From positions 2,022,654 to 2,086,653 of the forward strand of contig NC_020449.1 of NCBI RefSeq assembly GCF_000146065.2: 64,000 nt of DNA, read 5' to 3'. The position numbers and the translations under genes were made by a program. Below, in pieces: positions 38,668-48,505 of this stretch (within the stretch, counting starts at the first letter, position 1; every line of letters starts with the position of its first letter). The notes under the pieces are model-generated. The model saw only the letters and a program-made list of their open reading frames with translations, had not been told where the DNA came from and did no database searches. This DNA is from Candidatus Cloacimonas acidaminovorans str. Evry. Lineage in GTDB: Bacteria; Cloacimonadota; Cloacimonadia; Cloacimonadales; Cloacimonadaceae.

Positions 38668-39978
38668 TCAAAGCTTTTCTATAGAAGTAAGAGCAACCGG
38701 TTGTTCAGGTTCTGGATGAGCAATAAAATATCCTTTCAACCAAAGTTCAATCAGGTCTATGGATTCAGATGCGGCTTTAGAATTGCATTTTCCGTGAGTT
38801 TCAATTAACTTCAAGCCCTCTTTTGGAGTTTCTTTATACATAATAGTAAGTCGTTCGGGATAAAGCATTTTGGCAACATAGCACTTTCCCTGTTGAATAT
38901 TGGAGGTATAGGAATAGATACAATGATGCATTTCTGAACCCTCAATATAGAGTTCGGCAGAGTTTTGTATGTGTTCAATCCACAAGGTATTACACTTAAT
39001 ATCGGGTAGAGGGGGTTCAGGAAAATGGTTTTTAATCACATCTCTTATTTGTAGCATTTCTTCCAGCAATTTATCGTGGATAGCATTCAAATCGTTCATA
39101 GTTAAGAGTTCTTGTTTTGGCACATTCATCTTATATGCTTTTAAGATATCAAGTATTCTGCAGATGTCTTCAATCCAGCGTATGATCTCTTTTTTTTCTT
39201 CATTTTCCCTGGTAGAGATATCGGCAATCAGGTTGTGATTCAAAATTTCCCCCAATCCGTTGCAGTATATATATAAGGAAATAGAATTGAGAACTTCCCA
39301 AAAAGAGAGTTGACGCAGAATGGCAGGATAATTTTGCAAAGCGGTTCTGAAAAGAACTAATAAATCAACGGAACAAAGTTCGGGTTTTATTTTAGCAAAG
39401 GTCTTAACCATTGTTTCGCAAGCGGGAAAACCAAAATAGCCCAGGATATCTTTGCGTTTCATTTTCACCAGTTTATTTACCGCTTGCCAGTATTTTTTAC
39501 TTTTAAGAGGATGAAAAACAGCGGGTGCACTAAGCAAATAACCCAAAGCAGGATTTGTGTTCATTAGTTCAACAGCATAATTTCCTTCTCTCACCAGCAG
39601 GCAATATATAAACCAAAAACGGTCAGAAAAAAGGTTCAGTAAAGCAATTTTATCCTCACCTACATAAGCAACCATCTTTTTATAGACGGATTCCTTATTT
39701 TGAGCATTTTTCCGAATGGGATAAATAGCGCTGGATAAGTTATTGATATATGGCTTATTAAACAGAAAAGGAAAGGGTTTAGAAGGAATATAGCATTGCC
39801 AGTTATTCGTTTCAAAACTTTTTCTATACGCTGCAGGATAAGGATTTGCCAAGCGGATAACTTCTATAGAGCGCTTGGTAAAGTGATAAACTTTGCCCTG
39901 TTCTGCGTTAAAAATTAACGCACTTTCTTCTATTTCTGGAAAGGATTGTGGAGCGGACTGTTTTGCTTTCCTGTCCAT
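38668..39978 (-). CDS. PcfJ-like domain protein
   Basis: 436 residues without signal or membrane segments. Residues about 345-400 match the PcfJ pattern (EGSEMHHCIYSYTSNIQQGKCYVAKM, then LTIMYKE... and a Gly-Lys-Cys-Asn segment). The N-terminal 300 residues are helical and unassigned. PcfJ-type proteins are best known from conjugative plasmids and integrated elements but also occur as chromosomal orphans; their activity is unknown. No conjugation or phage gene lies nearby, so it stands alone between repeats. It may be a remnant of a mobile element (inference). Confidence 0.78.
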   Translation of the reverse strand: MDRKAKQSAPQSFPEIEESALIFNAEQGKVYHFTKRSIEVIRLANPYPAAYRKSFETNNWQCYIPSKPFPFLFNKPYINNLSSAIYPIRKNAQNKESVYKKMVAYVGEDKIALLNLFSDRFWFIYCLLVREGNYAVELMNTNPALGYLLSAPAVFHPLKSKKYWQAVNKLVKMKRKDILGYFGFPACETMVKTFAKIKPELCSVDLLVLFRTALQNYPAILRQLSFWEVLNSISLYIYCNGLGEILNHNLIADISTRENEEKKEIIRWIEDICRILDILKAYKMNVPKQELLTMNDLNAIHDKLLEEMLQIRDVIKNHFPEPPLPDIKCNTLWIEHIQNSAELYIEGSEMHHCIYSYTSNIQQGKCYVAKMLYPERLTIMYKETPKEGLKLIETHGKCNSKAASESIDLIELWLKGYFIAHPEPEQPVALTSIEKL

Positions 39979-40084
39979 AGAAGGTTACCTCCCTCATTTT
40001 TATCTCTTTGGATGCTTATTTTTCGGCTTCTCTTCTCTTTTTAAAAAATTACTGTCTCCCCAATGAGTAAAAAATGTCAAGTAA

Positions 40085-40340
40085 AAATAAGGTTGAGAAA
40101 GTTGAAAAGGTTTGGATAGTTGAGAAGGTTTAGAAAGTTGAGATTTTTCCGGCTTCAGAGGGCAAAACCGGAAGGTTGAATTCCTCGTCAACCACCTTTT
40201 ATGATTTATCAATATTAAAATTACATTATATTGATTTTGAGGAAGATAGCAACTCTCCCCTAAGAACATTAATTTAGCATTGCTTACCCATTACTAATGC
40301 CATCCGTAATGGGTAAGCAATGGGTAAGCAATGCTATTAA
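40085..40340 (+). repeat. Composite repeat: GTTGAGAAGG block plus family B copy 2
   Basis: Mirrors 17016-17370: degenerate GTTGAGAAGG units, then shared unique sequence (ATTGATTTTGA-GAA-ATAGCA), then the AGCATTGCTTACCCATTAC inverted repeat at 40274-40340, nearly identical to 17302-17370. The family C element is missing or decayed here. Confidence 0.82.
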
Positions 40341-40563
40341 GGAAGAACTAAAAGAAAAGTGTTAATCGCATAATATATTGGTAAGTTAGAATATTATCCC
40401 GAATAATACAGAAGAAATAGATAGTAATTATAGGTAGCAATAGAGATGTAAAAATCCTATTTGCAACAGATAGTAAAGTTATCTGTGAAGAACTCTCTAC
40501 TTCATATTTGCTGAATCAGAATTCTGTAATATATTTACTAAAGTGGAAAGCACTGAATAATTT

Positions 40564-41916
40564 TCAGGTTAGGCCACGGTCTTTCTTGTATTGTTCTATT
40601 TCGGTGCGTTCCTGGTCGTAACCCTTTTTATTCATTAAGGCGTAGGTAGCGATTTTCCCCGCTTCTACTCCGGGTTGGTCTAAAGGATTGATGCAAAGAA
40701 GTTTGCCTGTAAAAACGGTTTGAATTTCATAGAGCATAATGAATTGTCCTAAATGGTAGGCATCAATTTGGGGAAAGACAATATTGGCATTAGGACGCAT
40801 TGCCTGGCTGAGGGCAATTTCTGTAGCAAAACGTTCTGCATTAAGCAATTCGGAAAGTTTTTTGCCACCTAAATAATTAACTTCTTCCCGGTCGGGATGC
40901 AGATTGGGAATAGTGTAATCGTGTTTAAAGTATTCCACGGTTAAGAAAGTGAAGACCTTATCGTTGGGACCTTCAGTATAAAGTTGCACCTGAGAATGTT
41001 GATCGGTTGTTCCCAATGCTTTCACAGGTGTTTGTCCCACATAAATTTCCCTGCCTTTAATGTCCTTGCGTTTACCCAAACTTTCTGCCCAAAGTTGACG
41101 ATACCAATCCGCAAGATCATAAAGAGAATTGCTATAGGGCATCATTACGCTGATGTTTTTTCCTTGGCGATAATAGAGAAAATGGATCAAACCATTCAGA
41201 TAAGCAGGATTTTCCCAAATATTAGGATTCCAACAAATTTCCCGCATATCTTTTGCCCCTTTCAGCAATGCCTTAATGTCAATTCCGGTAAAAGCGGAAG
41301 AAAGCAAACCCACATCAGAAAGAACACTAAACCTGCCTCCTACATTATCCGGAACAGTAAAACCAGTGTAACCCTCCTGATTTATTACCTGCCTTAAAAA
41401 TCCCTTTTCCTTATCTGTAGTGATAATAATCCGTTTTTGGTAGTCCTTAGGGAATTTGCGTTTAAATATGTCTGCCACAATCATATAGCCAGCCATTGTT
41501 TCAGCTGTGGTTCCGCTTTTGGTGATAACATTCACCAAAGTTTTTTCCAGATTTATTTGAGACAGGATTTCATAGAGAAAAACGGGGTCTACATTATCAT
41601 AAACAAAGAGTTTACGGGGCAATTCTGCCTCCGTTTTTAAAGCGGAATATAATGCTTTATTGCCTAAAGCGGAACCCCCAATGCCTAAAACCAGCATTGT
41701 ATCAAAAACGGGATTGAGATTAGCAATAAAATCGTCAATATGTTTGGTAGAGCAATCTGGCAAATCATAAAAACCAAGTAAATTAGCATTGTGTTCTGCC
41801 ATAATTTCGCGATGAGCATTTTTCACCTGATCAATCCATTCCAGCACTTTCTCTTTCGGTAAATTACTGCGTATATGTTTGGAAGCCAAGAGGTTGTGAT
41901 ATTCATATTTCAGCAT
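40564..41916 (-). CDS. pgi: Glucose-6-phosphate isomerase
   Basis: 450 residues, matching the shorter bacterial (Firmicutes-like) form. The sugar-isomerase motifs are visible: GIGGSALGNKAL (about 80-91) and TKSGTTAETM (about 155-165), with the later conserved catalytic region around VEAGKIATYALMNKKGYDQERTE at the C-terminus. It interconverts glucose-6-phosphate and fructose-6-phosphate in glycolysis and gluconeogenesis. Its start directly abuts the ptsI stop codon; the site GGGAGGAAT lies inside ptsI. The pairing with EI/HPr may place it under the same regulation. Confidence 0.96.
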   Translation of the reverse strand: MLKYEYHNLLASKHIRSNLPKEKVLEWIDQVKNAHREIMAEHNANLLGFYDLPDCSTKHIDDFIANLNPVFDTMLVLGIGGSALGNKALYSALKTEAELPRKLFVYDNVDPVFLYEILSQINLEKTLVNVITKSGTTAETMAGYMIVADIFKRKFPKDYQKRIIITTDKEKGFLRQVINQEGYTGFTVPDNVGGRFSVLSDVGLLSSAFTGIDIKALLKGAKDMREICWNPNIWENPAYLNGLIHFLYYRQGKNISVMMPYSNSLYDLADWYRQLWAESLGKRKDIKGREIYVGQTPVKALGTTDQHSQVQLYTEGPNDKVFTFLTVEYFKHDYTIPNLHPDREEVNYLGGKKLSELLNAERFATEIALSQAMRPNANIVFPQIDAYHLGQFIMLYEIQTVFTGKLLCINPLDQPGVEAGKIATYALMNKKGYDQERTEIEQYKKDRGLT

Positions 41917-43650
41917 TTATTCCTCCCTGTTTTGATAATAGGGTTTTAAATCATATTCAATTAAATGTTCCACTGCTGATAAAGAAGTGGCAAAATTAAG
42001 GTCTTCGGTCAAGGCAAAAAGATGGGCATCACATTTCCGGATAATAGATTTGGCTACCAGAAAACTTCCCGGATTAACGCTTAATTCCGTAATTCCCATT
42101 CCGATTAAAAGAGGAATATATTGCGGATTGGAAGCCATTTCTCCACAAACGGAAAGTGGGGTCTGATATTTTTCCGCGCTTTTTACCGTTTGTTTAATCA
42201 GTCCCAGAACCGCAGGATGATGTTGAATATAGTAAGATGACACCCTTTCATTATTGCGGTCTGCAGCCAAAGCATATTGCACGAGGTCGTTAGTTCCGAT
42301 ACTTAAAAAATCGCATTCTCGGGCTAATTCCTCAGAGCATAATGCGGCAGAAGGAATTTCTATCATCGCTCCCAGGGGAATTTTTGGTTTGCAGGCAATT
42401 CCTTGAGCAGAAAGTTCCTGCTGACAATTTTGGACAAACCTTTTGGCTTTGCGGAAATCCTCTGCATCTATAATCATCGGAAACATAATTTGCACATTGC
42501 CAAAAGCCGAAGCTCTTAAAATAGCTCTCACCTGAGTGGAAAAAATATCCGGATAGGAAAGGGAAAATCTTATGCCCCGATTGCCTAAATAAGGATTTTC
42601 TTCCTGTTTTTCAGAGCTCAAAGGAGCAAGTTTATCTCCCCCCAAATCAAAAGTTCTGATAGTAACAGGCAGAGGGTTCATTCTTTCCGCAAGTTCTTTG
42701 TAGATAGTAAATTGTTCCTCTTCGGAAGGCAAGCTTTGTTTTCCCAAATACAAAAATTCCGTTCTGAATAAGCCAATTCCCTCACAGGAAAGGTTTTTAA
42801 TAGCTTCCAGTTCATCCAGCACTCCGATATTGGTTAGCAGCTTAATTTTAATACCTGTTGCTGTTTTAGAAGCGGAGAACTGCAGTTTTCTTAGTTGTTC
42901 CTGTTTTCTTTGTTCCTGCTTTGTTTTTTGTTTGTAAAAATCCAAAGTTTCCTCATCCGGATTGATAAAAAGCAAACCTGAATAGCCGTCTACAATTAAA
43001 AGGTCATCATCTTTAACTGCTTCCAATAAATCGGGAATATTGGCAACCGCAATTAAACCCAAAGCCCGGCTTAAAATAGAAGAGTGTGAATTGTAGCTTC
43101 CTTTGGCTACAAGGTATGCCTTAATTCCTTCCCGGGCAAGTTTGCTCACCAGGGAAGGCACAATTTCCTGTAACACGGGAATTTGGTCTTTTTCCAGCTT
43201 GCGGATAAAGGCATTTTTAACGCCGGATAAAGCATTCAGCAAACGCATTTGCACATCGCGATAATCAGCAGCCCGCACGGCAAAGGTTTCTACTTTCAGC
43301 GTTTCAAAGTGATTAATAATATTGGCAAAACATTCGGCAACCGCTTGTGTAGCAAAGTATAATTTGTTTTGAATAGCAGTTAGCAATTGCTTGTAAATTT
43401 CGGGATCACGCAAAATTTCACGCTGAGTGGAGATTATTTCCGCTTCGTTTGGGGGTAGATTACTGGAATGAAGTTCCTGGTTAATTTCTTCTTCAACGGC
43501 GGAAAGTGAATTCTGTAAACGGTCTATTTCCCTGGGAATATCTTCGGGCTTAATATTGCCGTTTTCAATTTCCGGTTCCGGCAAAGAAATATGAATTGCC
43601 CTGCCAATAAAAATTCCGCTATTCAGGGCAGTTCCTAAAAGTTTTTGCAT
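41917..43650 (-). CDS. ptsI: Phosphoenolpyruvate-protein phosphotransferase (EI)
   Basis: 577 residues, normal for EI. The phosphorylated histidine is His189 within KGSYNSHSSILSRALG, where most EI enzymes have GGRTSH; the flanking Gly-Arg-Thr are changed here. The C-terminal PEP-binding barrel has LFRTEFLYLG and CGEMASNP motifs. It passes phosphate from phosphoenolpyruvate to HPr. It abuts ptsH upstream and pgi downstream with no gap, giving a tight hprK-ptsH-ptsI-pgi operon. No EIIABC permease is in the window. Confidence 0.95.
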   Translation of the reverse strand: MQKLLGTALNSGIFIGRAIHISLPEPEIENGNIKPEDIPREIDRLQNSLSAVEEEINQELHSSNLPPNEAEIISTQREILRDPEIYKQLLTAIQNKLYFATQAVAECFANIINHFETLKVETFAVRAADYRDVQMRLLNALSGVKNAFIRKLEKDQIPVLQEIVPSLVSKLAREGIKAYLVAKGSYNSHSSILSRALGLIAVANIPDLLEAVKDDDLLIVDGYSGLLFINPDEETLDFYKQKTKQEQRKQEQLRKLQFSASKTATGIKIKLLTNIGVLDELEAIKNLSCEGIGLFRTEFLYLGKQSLPSEEEQFTIYKELAERMNPLPVTIRTFDLGGDKLAPLSSEKQEENPYLGNRGIRFSLSYPDIFSTQVRAILRASAFGNVQIMFPMIIDAEDFRKAKRFVQNCQQELSAQGIACKPKIPLGAMIEIPSAALCSEELARECDFLSIGTNDLVQYALAADRNNERVSSYYIQHHPAVLGLIKQTVKSAEKYQTPLSVCGEMASNPQYIPLLIGMGITELSVNPGSFLVAKSIIRKCDAHLFALTEDLNFATSLSAVEHLIEYDLKPYYQNREE

Positions 43651-43914
43651 TTATTCTCCAAAACCGTTTTCAATCATTTCCTTAATTTCTGCCAGCAAAT
43701 AATCCTCATCCACACCATTGGCAATAAGTTGCAGTTTGGAACCGCATTCGGCAGCTAACATCATAACGCCCATAATACTTTTTCCGTTTACCCTCATTCC
43801 CTCTTTTTCAATAAAAAATTCACTGCGATATTTTGTGGCAGCTTTAACCAAAAGTGCTGAGGGCCTTGCGTGCAAACCTAACTTATTGGTTACTGTCACT
43901 TCTACCTGTTTCAT
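43651..43914 (-). CDS. ptsH: HPr phosphocarrier protein
   Basis: 87 residues from the internal ATG at 43914 (MKQVEVTVTNKLGLHARPS). This start puts His15 and Ser46 exactly at the canonical positions; a longer reading from 43962 would not. Both regulatory sites are present: His15 for EI and Ser46 in GKSIMGVMML for HPr kinase. The start lies 32 bp inside the 3' end of hprK, so the two are co-translated. It probably acts in catabolite control or a phosphorelay rather than sugar uptake, given the absence of a permease here. Confidence 0.95.
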   Translation of the reverse strand: MKQVEVTVTNKLGLHARPSALLVKAATKYRSEFFIEKEGMRVNGKSIMGVMMLAAECGSKLQLIANGVDEDYLLAEIKEMIENGFGE

Positions 43915-44872
43915 CACCTTTGCCTTCAAAATTTTTTTGCATTGTTTTCTTACGGATTTCATCGTTTATTTTGCGGTTAAAGTCCTCAGCTGCATCATAT
44001 CCCACACTTTTTAAAATAACATTCATTGCAGCTACTTCCACAATAACCGAAACATTTTTTCCGGGAGAAACAGGCAAATAGATGATAGGTATTTTCACTC
44101 CTAAATGTTCAGCATAATTATTGACCAAACCAATGCGTTCATAATCCATATTTTCCTGCCAGGGCATCAGCTCTATCTGCAGGTCTATATTTTTTTGTTT
44201 GCGCGTATGAGCAATGCCAAAAACGCGTTCCGCATTCACAAAGCCCACACCTCTAATTTCCATAAAATGTCCAATATCCCTTCCCGCCTTGCCAATCAAT
44301 TGATCGTCTATATATCGCAAAGTGATTAAATCGTCTCCCACTAAGCTATGTCCACGGTGAACAAGGTCTAAAGCACATTCACTTTTTCCGATTCCGCTTT
44401 TACCGGTAATCAATATTCCCAAACCGAAAACATCAACCAGCGTAGCATGAATGGTCTTTTCCAGGACAAAAATTTCTCGTAAATAACGGGAAAGATTATC
44501 AATTAAATTAATAGTGGAAAGCCGGCTGGAAAGAAGTGCAATATTCAATTCGTTGGCAAGATATTCAATCACTGGAGGCAAAGTAAGACCTTTGGTAACT
44601 ATAATGCAGGGAATATCCATTTTGAACATATCCCGAATGCGGGAAATTAAAACCTCTTCCGGTAAACTCTGTAAATAGCGAACTTCCGTTTCTCCCAAAA
44701 TCTGTATTCTGTCTGCGGCAAAAATTTCCATATAACCAGCGAGAGCTAAGCCGGGACGGTTAATATGAGGTGAACCGATCTTCTTGTTCAAGGTTTCCGG
44801 TTCAGTTATCAAAGATAGCGCCAGGTCTTTCTTTTTGGCGTCGAAAAAGTCATTGACGGTAATTTCTTTCAT
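43883..44872 (-). CDS. hprK: HPr kinase/phosphorylase
   Basis: 329 residues. The N-terminal domain is followed by the kinase domain with HATLVDVFG (from His142), Walker A GKSGIGKS (157-164) and the signature EIRGVGFVNAERVFG near 207-221. It phosphorylates and dephosphorylates Ser46 of HPr in response to metabolite level. The gene leads the ptsH-ptsI-pgi operon. A 216-bp spacer separates it from hpf; it contains an inverted repeat (TGCCGAA/TTCGGCA) but no clear U-tract. Confidence 0.96.
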   Translation of the reverse strand: MKEITVNDFFDAKKKDLALSLITEPETLNKKIGSPHINRPGLALAGYMEIFAADRIQILGETEVRYLQSLPEEVLISRIRDMFKMDIPCIIVTKGLTLPPVIEYLANELNIALLSSRLSTINLIDNLSRYLREIFVLEKTIHATLVDVFGLGILITGKSGIGKSECALDLVHRGHSLVGDDLITLRYIDDQLIGKAGRDIGHFMEIRGVGFVNAERVFGIAHTRKQKNIDLQIELMPWQENMDYERIGLVNNYAEHLGVKIPIIYLPVSPGKNVSVIVEVAAMNVILKSVGYDAAEDFNRKINDEIRKKTMQKNFEGKGDETGRSDSNQ

Positions 44873-45088
44873 CTAAGTTCCTCGCTTCATCCGGAATGGC
44901 ATTTTCTTTTTACATTCTGTAGAATCGGAAGTTAACTACCCCTCACGAGTAACAAATTCCGTTTTGCCACAGCTAATGAAGTCAGTTATTTGATTCTTCG
45001 CTTAACTTCCTCCCGAAAAGGAATTCTGCAAATCTGGGAAAACTTTTTTGCCGAAGTGGAATTCGGCAGACATTTTATCGGTAGAACT

Positions 45089-45625
45089 TTATGGTTCCAG
45101 CAGTTTATAAAGCTCATGGTCTTTAGTTACCAGAACATTTATTTTATCACTTTCAATATTCTTAAAAATCAGGAAATCCTCTTTGCTTGCTTCCAGTTTT
45201 TCCAGAGCTTCAGACAAACTAAGGGATTCGGTTACGACTTTTTTAGTTTTTATTGTTTTTCGGCTGTGATTTTTAGCATCCAGCTGAAAATCGGTAGCGT
45301 AGGAATATGTCTCAAATTGTTGTTTTAATGCTCTTTTCTGGTGGTCCGTAATGCGATCTTTTAGCTTTTTAATTTGACCTTCCATCTTTTCCACAGCATT
45401 ATCAATGGCAAGATACATATCCATTTCTTCGGCTTCACTCTGAAGCGAAAATTTGGCAGCGTGAAGGGAAAGCTCACAGATGTTGCGACTGTTTTCCAAA
45501 GCCAAAACGGCATGCATAGTGATAATTTGGTCAAAATACTTATTCAGCTTGGAACAAGCTGTTTCCACATAATCGCGGATAGCTTTGGTAAGCTCAAAAT
45601 GGCGGGCTGTAATAGTGATCTGCAT
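45089..45625 (-). CDS. hpf: Ribosome hibernation promoting factor, long form
   Basis: 178 residues. The N-terminal domain (1-100) is the ribosome-binding S30AE fold; the C-terminal domain (about 120-178), with EALEKLEASKEDFLIFKNIESDKINVLV, mediates 100S dimerisation, so this is the long HPF type. A strong AGGAGG site precedes the ATG. It is 15 bp downstream of lpdA in the rpoN unit, a neighbourhood shared with many Gram-negative bacteria, where hpf follows rpoN. The position of lpdA between them is unusual. Confidence 0.95.
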   Translation of the reverse strand: MQITITARHFELTKAIRDYVETACSKLNKYFDQIITMHAVLALENSRNICELSLHAAKFSLQSEAEEMDMYLAIDNAVEKMEGQIKKLKDRITDHQKRALKQQFETYSYATDFQLDAKNHSRKTIKTKKVVTESLSLSEALEKLEASKEDFLIFKNIESDKINVLVTKDHELYKLLEP

Positions 45626-45640
45626 CGGGGGTTCCTCCTG

Positions 45641-47047
45641 TTAGATTTTATGAATTGATTTACTTTGCAGGTCTTCCATTGCTTCCATTATTGCTTCTGA
45701 AAGGGTCGGATGAGCAAAAACAAAGGAATCAATGTCTTCTGCCTTATTTTTATTGACGATCATAATGGTTCCCTGAGCAATAAGTTCTGCAGCATTGGGA
45801 CCCATAATATGCATTCCTACAAGTTCTGATGTATCTTTACGGGCAATGGTTTTCACAAAACCGTTAATATTACCCATTGCTACTGCTTTTCCATTTGCTG
45901 CAAAAGGAAATTTTCCCACTCTCACATCTCCGAAAATTTCTTCAGCATCCTTTTGCGTGTAGCCCACGGAAGCAATTTCGGGATGTGTAAAAATGCAGCG
46001 CGGAATATTATTATAATTTAACGGTTCTTGAGGTGCGAAGCATTTTTCCGGACAAAAGCGTGAAGCAATATGTTGTGCTGCTATTAGACCTTGTTTACTA
46101 GCAGTATGAGCAAGTTGCATTTTTCCGGTAACATCGCCTATAGCATAGATTTTATCGCAGCTGGTCTGCATAAAGTCATTAATTACAATTGCACCTTTTT
46201 CCTCATTTATGTTTATTCCTTTCCAGGTAAGGTTATTAACCGGTTTTCTGCCAACGCTTAACAAAACCTTATCTGCAGTTAAAGTTGTATTATTGTTTAG
46301 TTTCAATTCCAGGTGCTTATCTTTTTTAATAATCTCTTGCACTCCCGTATTTGTTATAACCTTCACTCCGTTTTTTTTGAATTGCATAGCAAGTCGTTTG
46401 GAAATTTCTTCTTCTTCAGTAGCTATAAGGTGCGGCAGAAATTCTATAATTGTAACCTGCACCCCGAAAGCAGAAAAAATAGAGGCAAATTCACAACCGA
46501 TTACTCCTCCGCCTATAATAGCAAGCTCTTTAGGCAATTCCTGCATTTTCAAAATACCGGTGGAGGAAAGGATATCTTTTTCGTCAATTATAATGCCGGG
46601 GAGTTCTTTTGTTTCACTGCCGGTAGCCAAAATTACATATTCCGAGCTGTAACTTTCTCCTTCTAAAGTGGTTACGATGTAATTTCCCTTTTCCTTTGTC
46701 ACAGAGACGGCAGTTGCTTTAATCACAGGAATATCGTGCTTGGAAAAAAGAAATTCAATTCCGCTTGTTAATTGTTCTACAACGGCATTTTTGCGTTGCC
46801 AAACCTTATTATATTGTAAAGTTATTTCCGGTTTAGGTAAGCCGAAATTATCCGCATTGAGTATTTCTGAATATAATTCGGCACTTTTTACCAATGCCTT
46901 TGTAGGTATGCAACCCCAATTTAAACAAAGTCCTCCGAGCCGTTCTTTTTCCATAAGTAAGCTGGAAATGCCATATTGAGAAAGGCGAATGGCTGATTCA
47001 TAACCGCCAGGACCTCCTCCAATAATGATCACTTGGCAATGTTGCAT
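45641..47047 (-). CDS. lpdA: Dihydrolipoyl dehydrogenase
   Basis: 468 residues. FAD-binding GGGPGGYESAI is at 10-20, the redox disulphide is Cys41-Cys46 in CLNWGCIPTK, the NAD-binding GGGVIGCEFAS motif lies near 177, and the C-terminal active-site HPTLSEA motif is near 449. It reoxidises lipoyl groups of 2-oxoacid dehydrogenases or the glycine cleavage system; no lipoyl-partner gene is nearby. It starts directly after the rpoN stop codon and has no promoter of its own in view. Confidence 0.95.
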   Translation of the reverse strand: MQHCQVIIIGGGPGGYESAIRLSQYGISSLLMEKERLGGLCLNWGCIPTKALVKSAELYSEILNADNFGLPKPEITLQYNKVWQRKNAVVEQLTSGIEFLFSKHDIPVIKATAVSVTKEKGNYIVTTLEGESYSSEYVILATGSETKELPGIIIDEKDILSSTGILKMQELPKELAIIGGGVIGCEFASIFSAFGVQVTIIEFLPHLIATEEEEISKRLAMQFKKNGVKVITNTGVQEIIKKDKHLELKLNNNTTLTADKVLLSVGRKPVNNLTWKGININEEKGAIVINDFMQTSCDKIYAIGDVTGKMQLAHTASKQGLIAAQHIASRFCPEKCFAPQEPLNYNNIPRCIFTHPEIASVGYTQKDAEEIFGDVRVGKFPFAANGKAVAMGNINGFVKTIARKDTSELVGMHIMGPNAAELIAQGTIMIVNKNKAEDIDSFVFAHPTLSEAIMEAMEDLQSKSIHKI

Positions 47048-48505
47048 TTATTGTCTCCTGAGATGGCTGTTCAAAATGCCCAATTCATCACGGTATTTAG
47101 TAATAATTCTCCGGGAAATATTTAAGCCCTCCGCTTTAAGAAGTTCTACCAGTTCCTGGTCACTATATGGTTTTTTCTTATCTTCCGTTTCAATTAAGCG
47201 AATTAAATGGGTTTTCACTTTTTGGCGGGAAACGCTTTGATAATCATCATCAAAGCCCGCGGTAGAAGTGAAAAAATCCTTGAAAGCATAAATCCCGTAA
47301 GGTGTTTCCGCATATTTATGTTTAACTACCCTGCTGATTGTTGATTCGTTAACTCCTAAATCTCTTGCAATTACAGCATAGGTAAGAGGTTTCATTTGTC
47401 CGGTACCCAAATAAAAGAAATCATATTGGTGATTGATAATAGAAAGGGAAACTCGTTCCAAAGTTCGCATTCGCATATAAATGGACTTAATTAAGAATTT
47501 GGCGGAATTGATGCGTTCCCGCACATATTGCATCGTTTCTTTGTCAAAATATCCCCGGTTAATCATTTTACGATAGCGGGGACTGATAATAATATTGGGA
47601 GTGATATGATCGTTGATAATGATTTCATATTTGCCGTCTATCAGTTTCATTGTAACATCGGGAAAAACATAAACAGCACTTGTGGAAAGTATACGTAAGC
47701 CAGGTTTGGGATCAAGCTTGGAGATTTGTTCTTTGGCTAATAAAATGGTCTCTTCCGAAACACCGTAGGCAGAAGCAATTTTTTGATAACGACGGTGAAT
47801 AAGATTTTCAAAATGTTCGGAAACCAAGCCCACAAGAATGCGGTTTTGTTTTTGTTCTTCCGTAAGTTGTGCCATCAAACATTCTGTTATATTGCGGGCA
47901 GATATACCTTTAGGGCTCAAGGACAGAATAATATTATGCAGTCCTTCAGCTCGTTCCGCCGTAATTAAATACTTTTTTGCCAAATTAACGATGTTGAAAC
48001 CCTTAGGTAAAAATCCGTAACTATCACAGGAATCAACAATATCGGTAATAAAATCAATTTCGTTTTCCGGCAGTTCCAAGGGAAAAAGTTGTTCCAGAAA
48101 TTTTTCTTTGCCATTTTCTTCATAGCGGATAAGCGCTTCGGTATGATCCGTTTCACTATCGGAAGACCAGCCCTCATAGCTGGAATGGTATTCATTCCAA
48201 GTATCCAAAATTTCTGTCAGTTCTTCAGCTTCCGCCAATGTTTCCAAATGGTTTTCGCTCATATCGCTTTCTTCAATCGGAGTGGAACTTTCAGGAGTGG
48301 ATTGCTCAAAATTGCTTTCATCAATATCATCTTCGTCTTTTTCTTCCCGCAATTCCAGCAAAGGATTATTTACCAATTCCTGTTTAATATAGCTTTCCAG
48401 CTCCAGAATGGGTAAAGCGAGCATTTTTAAGGACTGCAGCATTTTGGGTTTAAGTGCCAGCTCCTGTTTTTGTTTTAAGGACAGATATTGTTCCATTGCG
48501 CTCAT
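47048..48505 (-). CDS. rpoN: RNA polymerase sigma-54 factor
   Basis: 485 residues. Region I is Gln/Leu-rich (LSLKQKQELALKPKMLQSLKMLALPI near 8-33), followed by an acidic linker. The core-binding domain and helix-turn-helix region follow, then the C-terminal RpoN box variant SRRIITKYRDELGI. The start overlaps the lptB stop by 4 bp (ATGA). Sigma-54 needs AAA+ activators, and none are in this window. It belongs to the conserved lptB-rpoN-hpf arrangement. Confidence 0.96.
   Translation of the reverse strand: MSAMEQYLSLKQKQELALKPKMLQSLKMLALPILELESYIKQELVNNPLLELREEKDEDDIDESNFEQSTPESSTPIEESDMSENHLETLAEAEELTEILDTWNEYHSSYEGWSSDSETDHTEALIRYEENGKEKFLEQLFPLELPENEIDFITDIVDSCDSYGFLPKGFNIVNLAKKYLITAERAEGLHNIILSLSPKGISARNITECLMAQLTEEQKQNRILVGLVSEHFENLIHRRYQKIASAYGVSEETILLAKEQISKLDPKPGLRILSTSAVYVFPDVTMKLIDGKYEIIINDHITPNIIISPRYRKMINRGYFDKETMQYVRERINSAKFLIKSIYMRMRTLERVSLSIINHQYDFFYLGTGQMKPLTYAVIARDLGVNESTISRVVKHKYAETPYGIYAFKDFFTSTAGFDDDYQSVSRQKVKTHLIRLIETEDKKKPYSDQELVELLKAEGLNISRRIITKYRDELGILNSHLRRQ

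Noticed and set aside
44873-45088. Sigma-54 promoter before hprK
   Set aside because: A TGGCAAAACGG stretch exists but the GG-GC spacing needed for a -24/-12 promoter is wrong.
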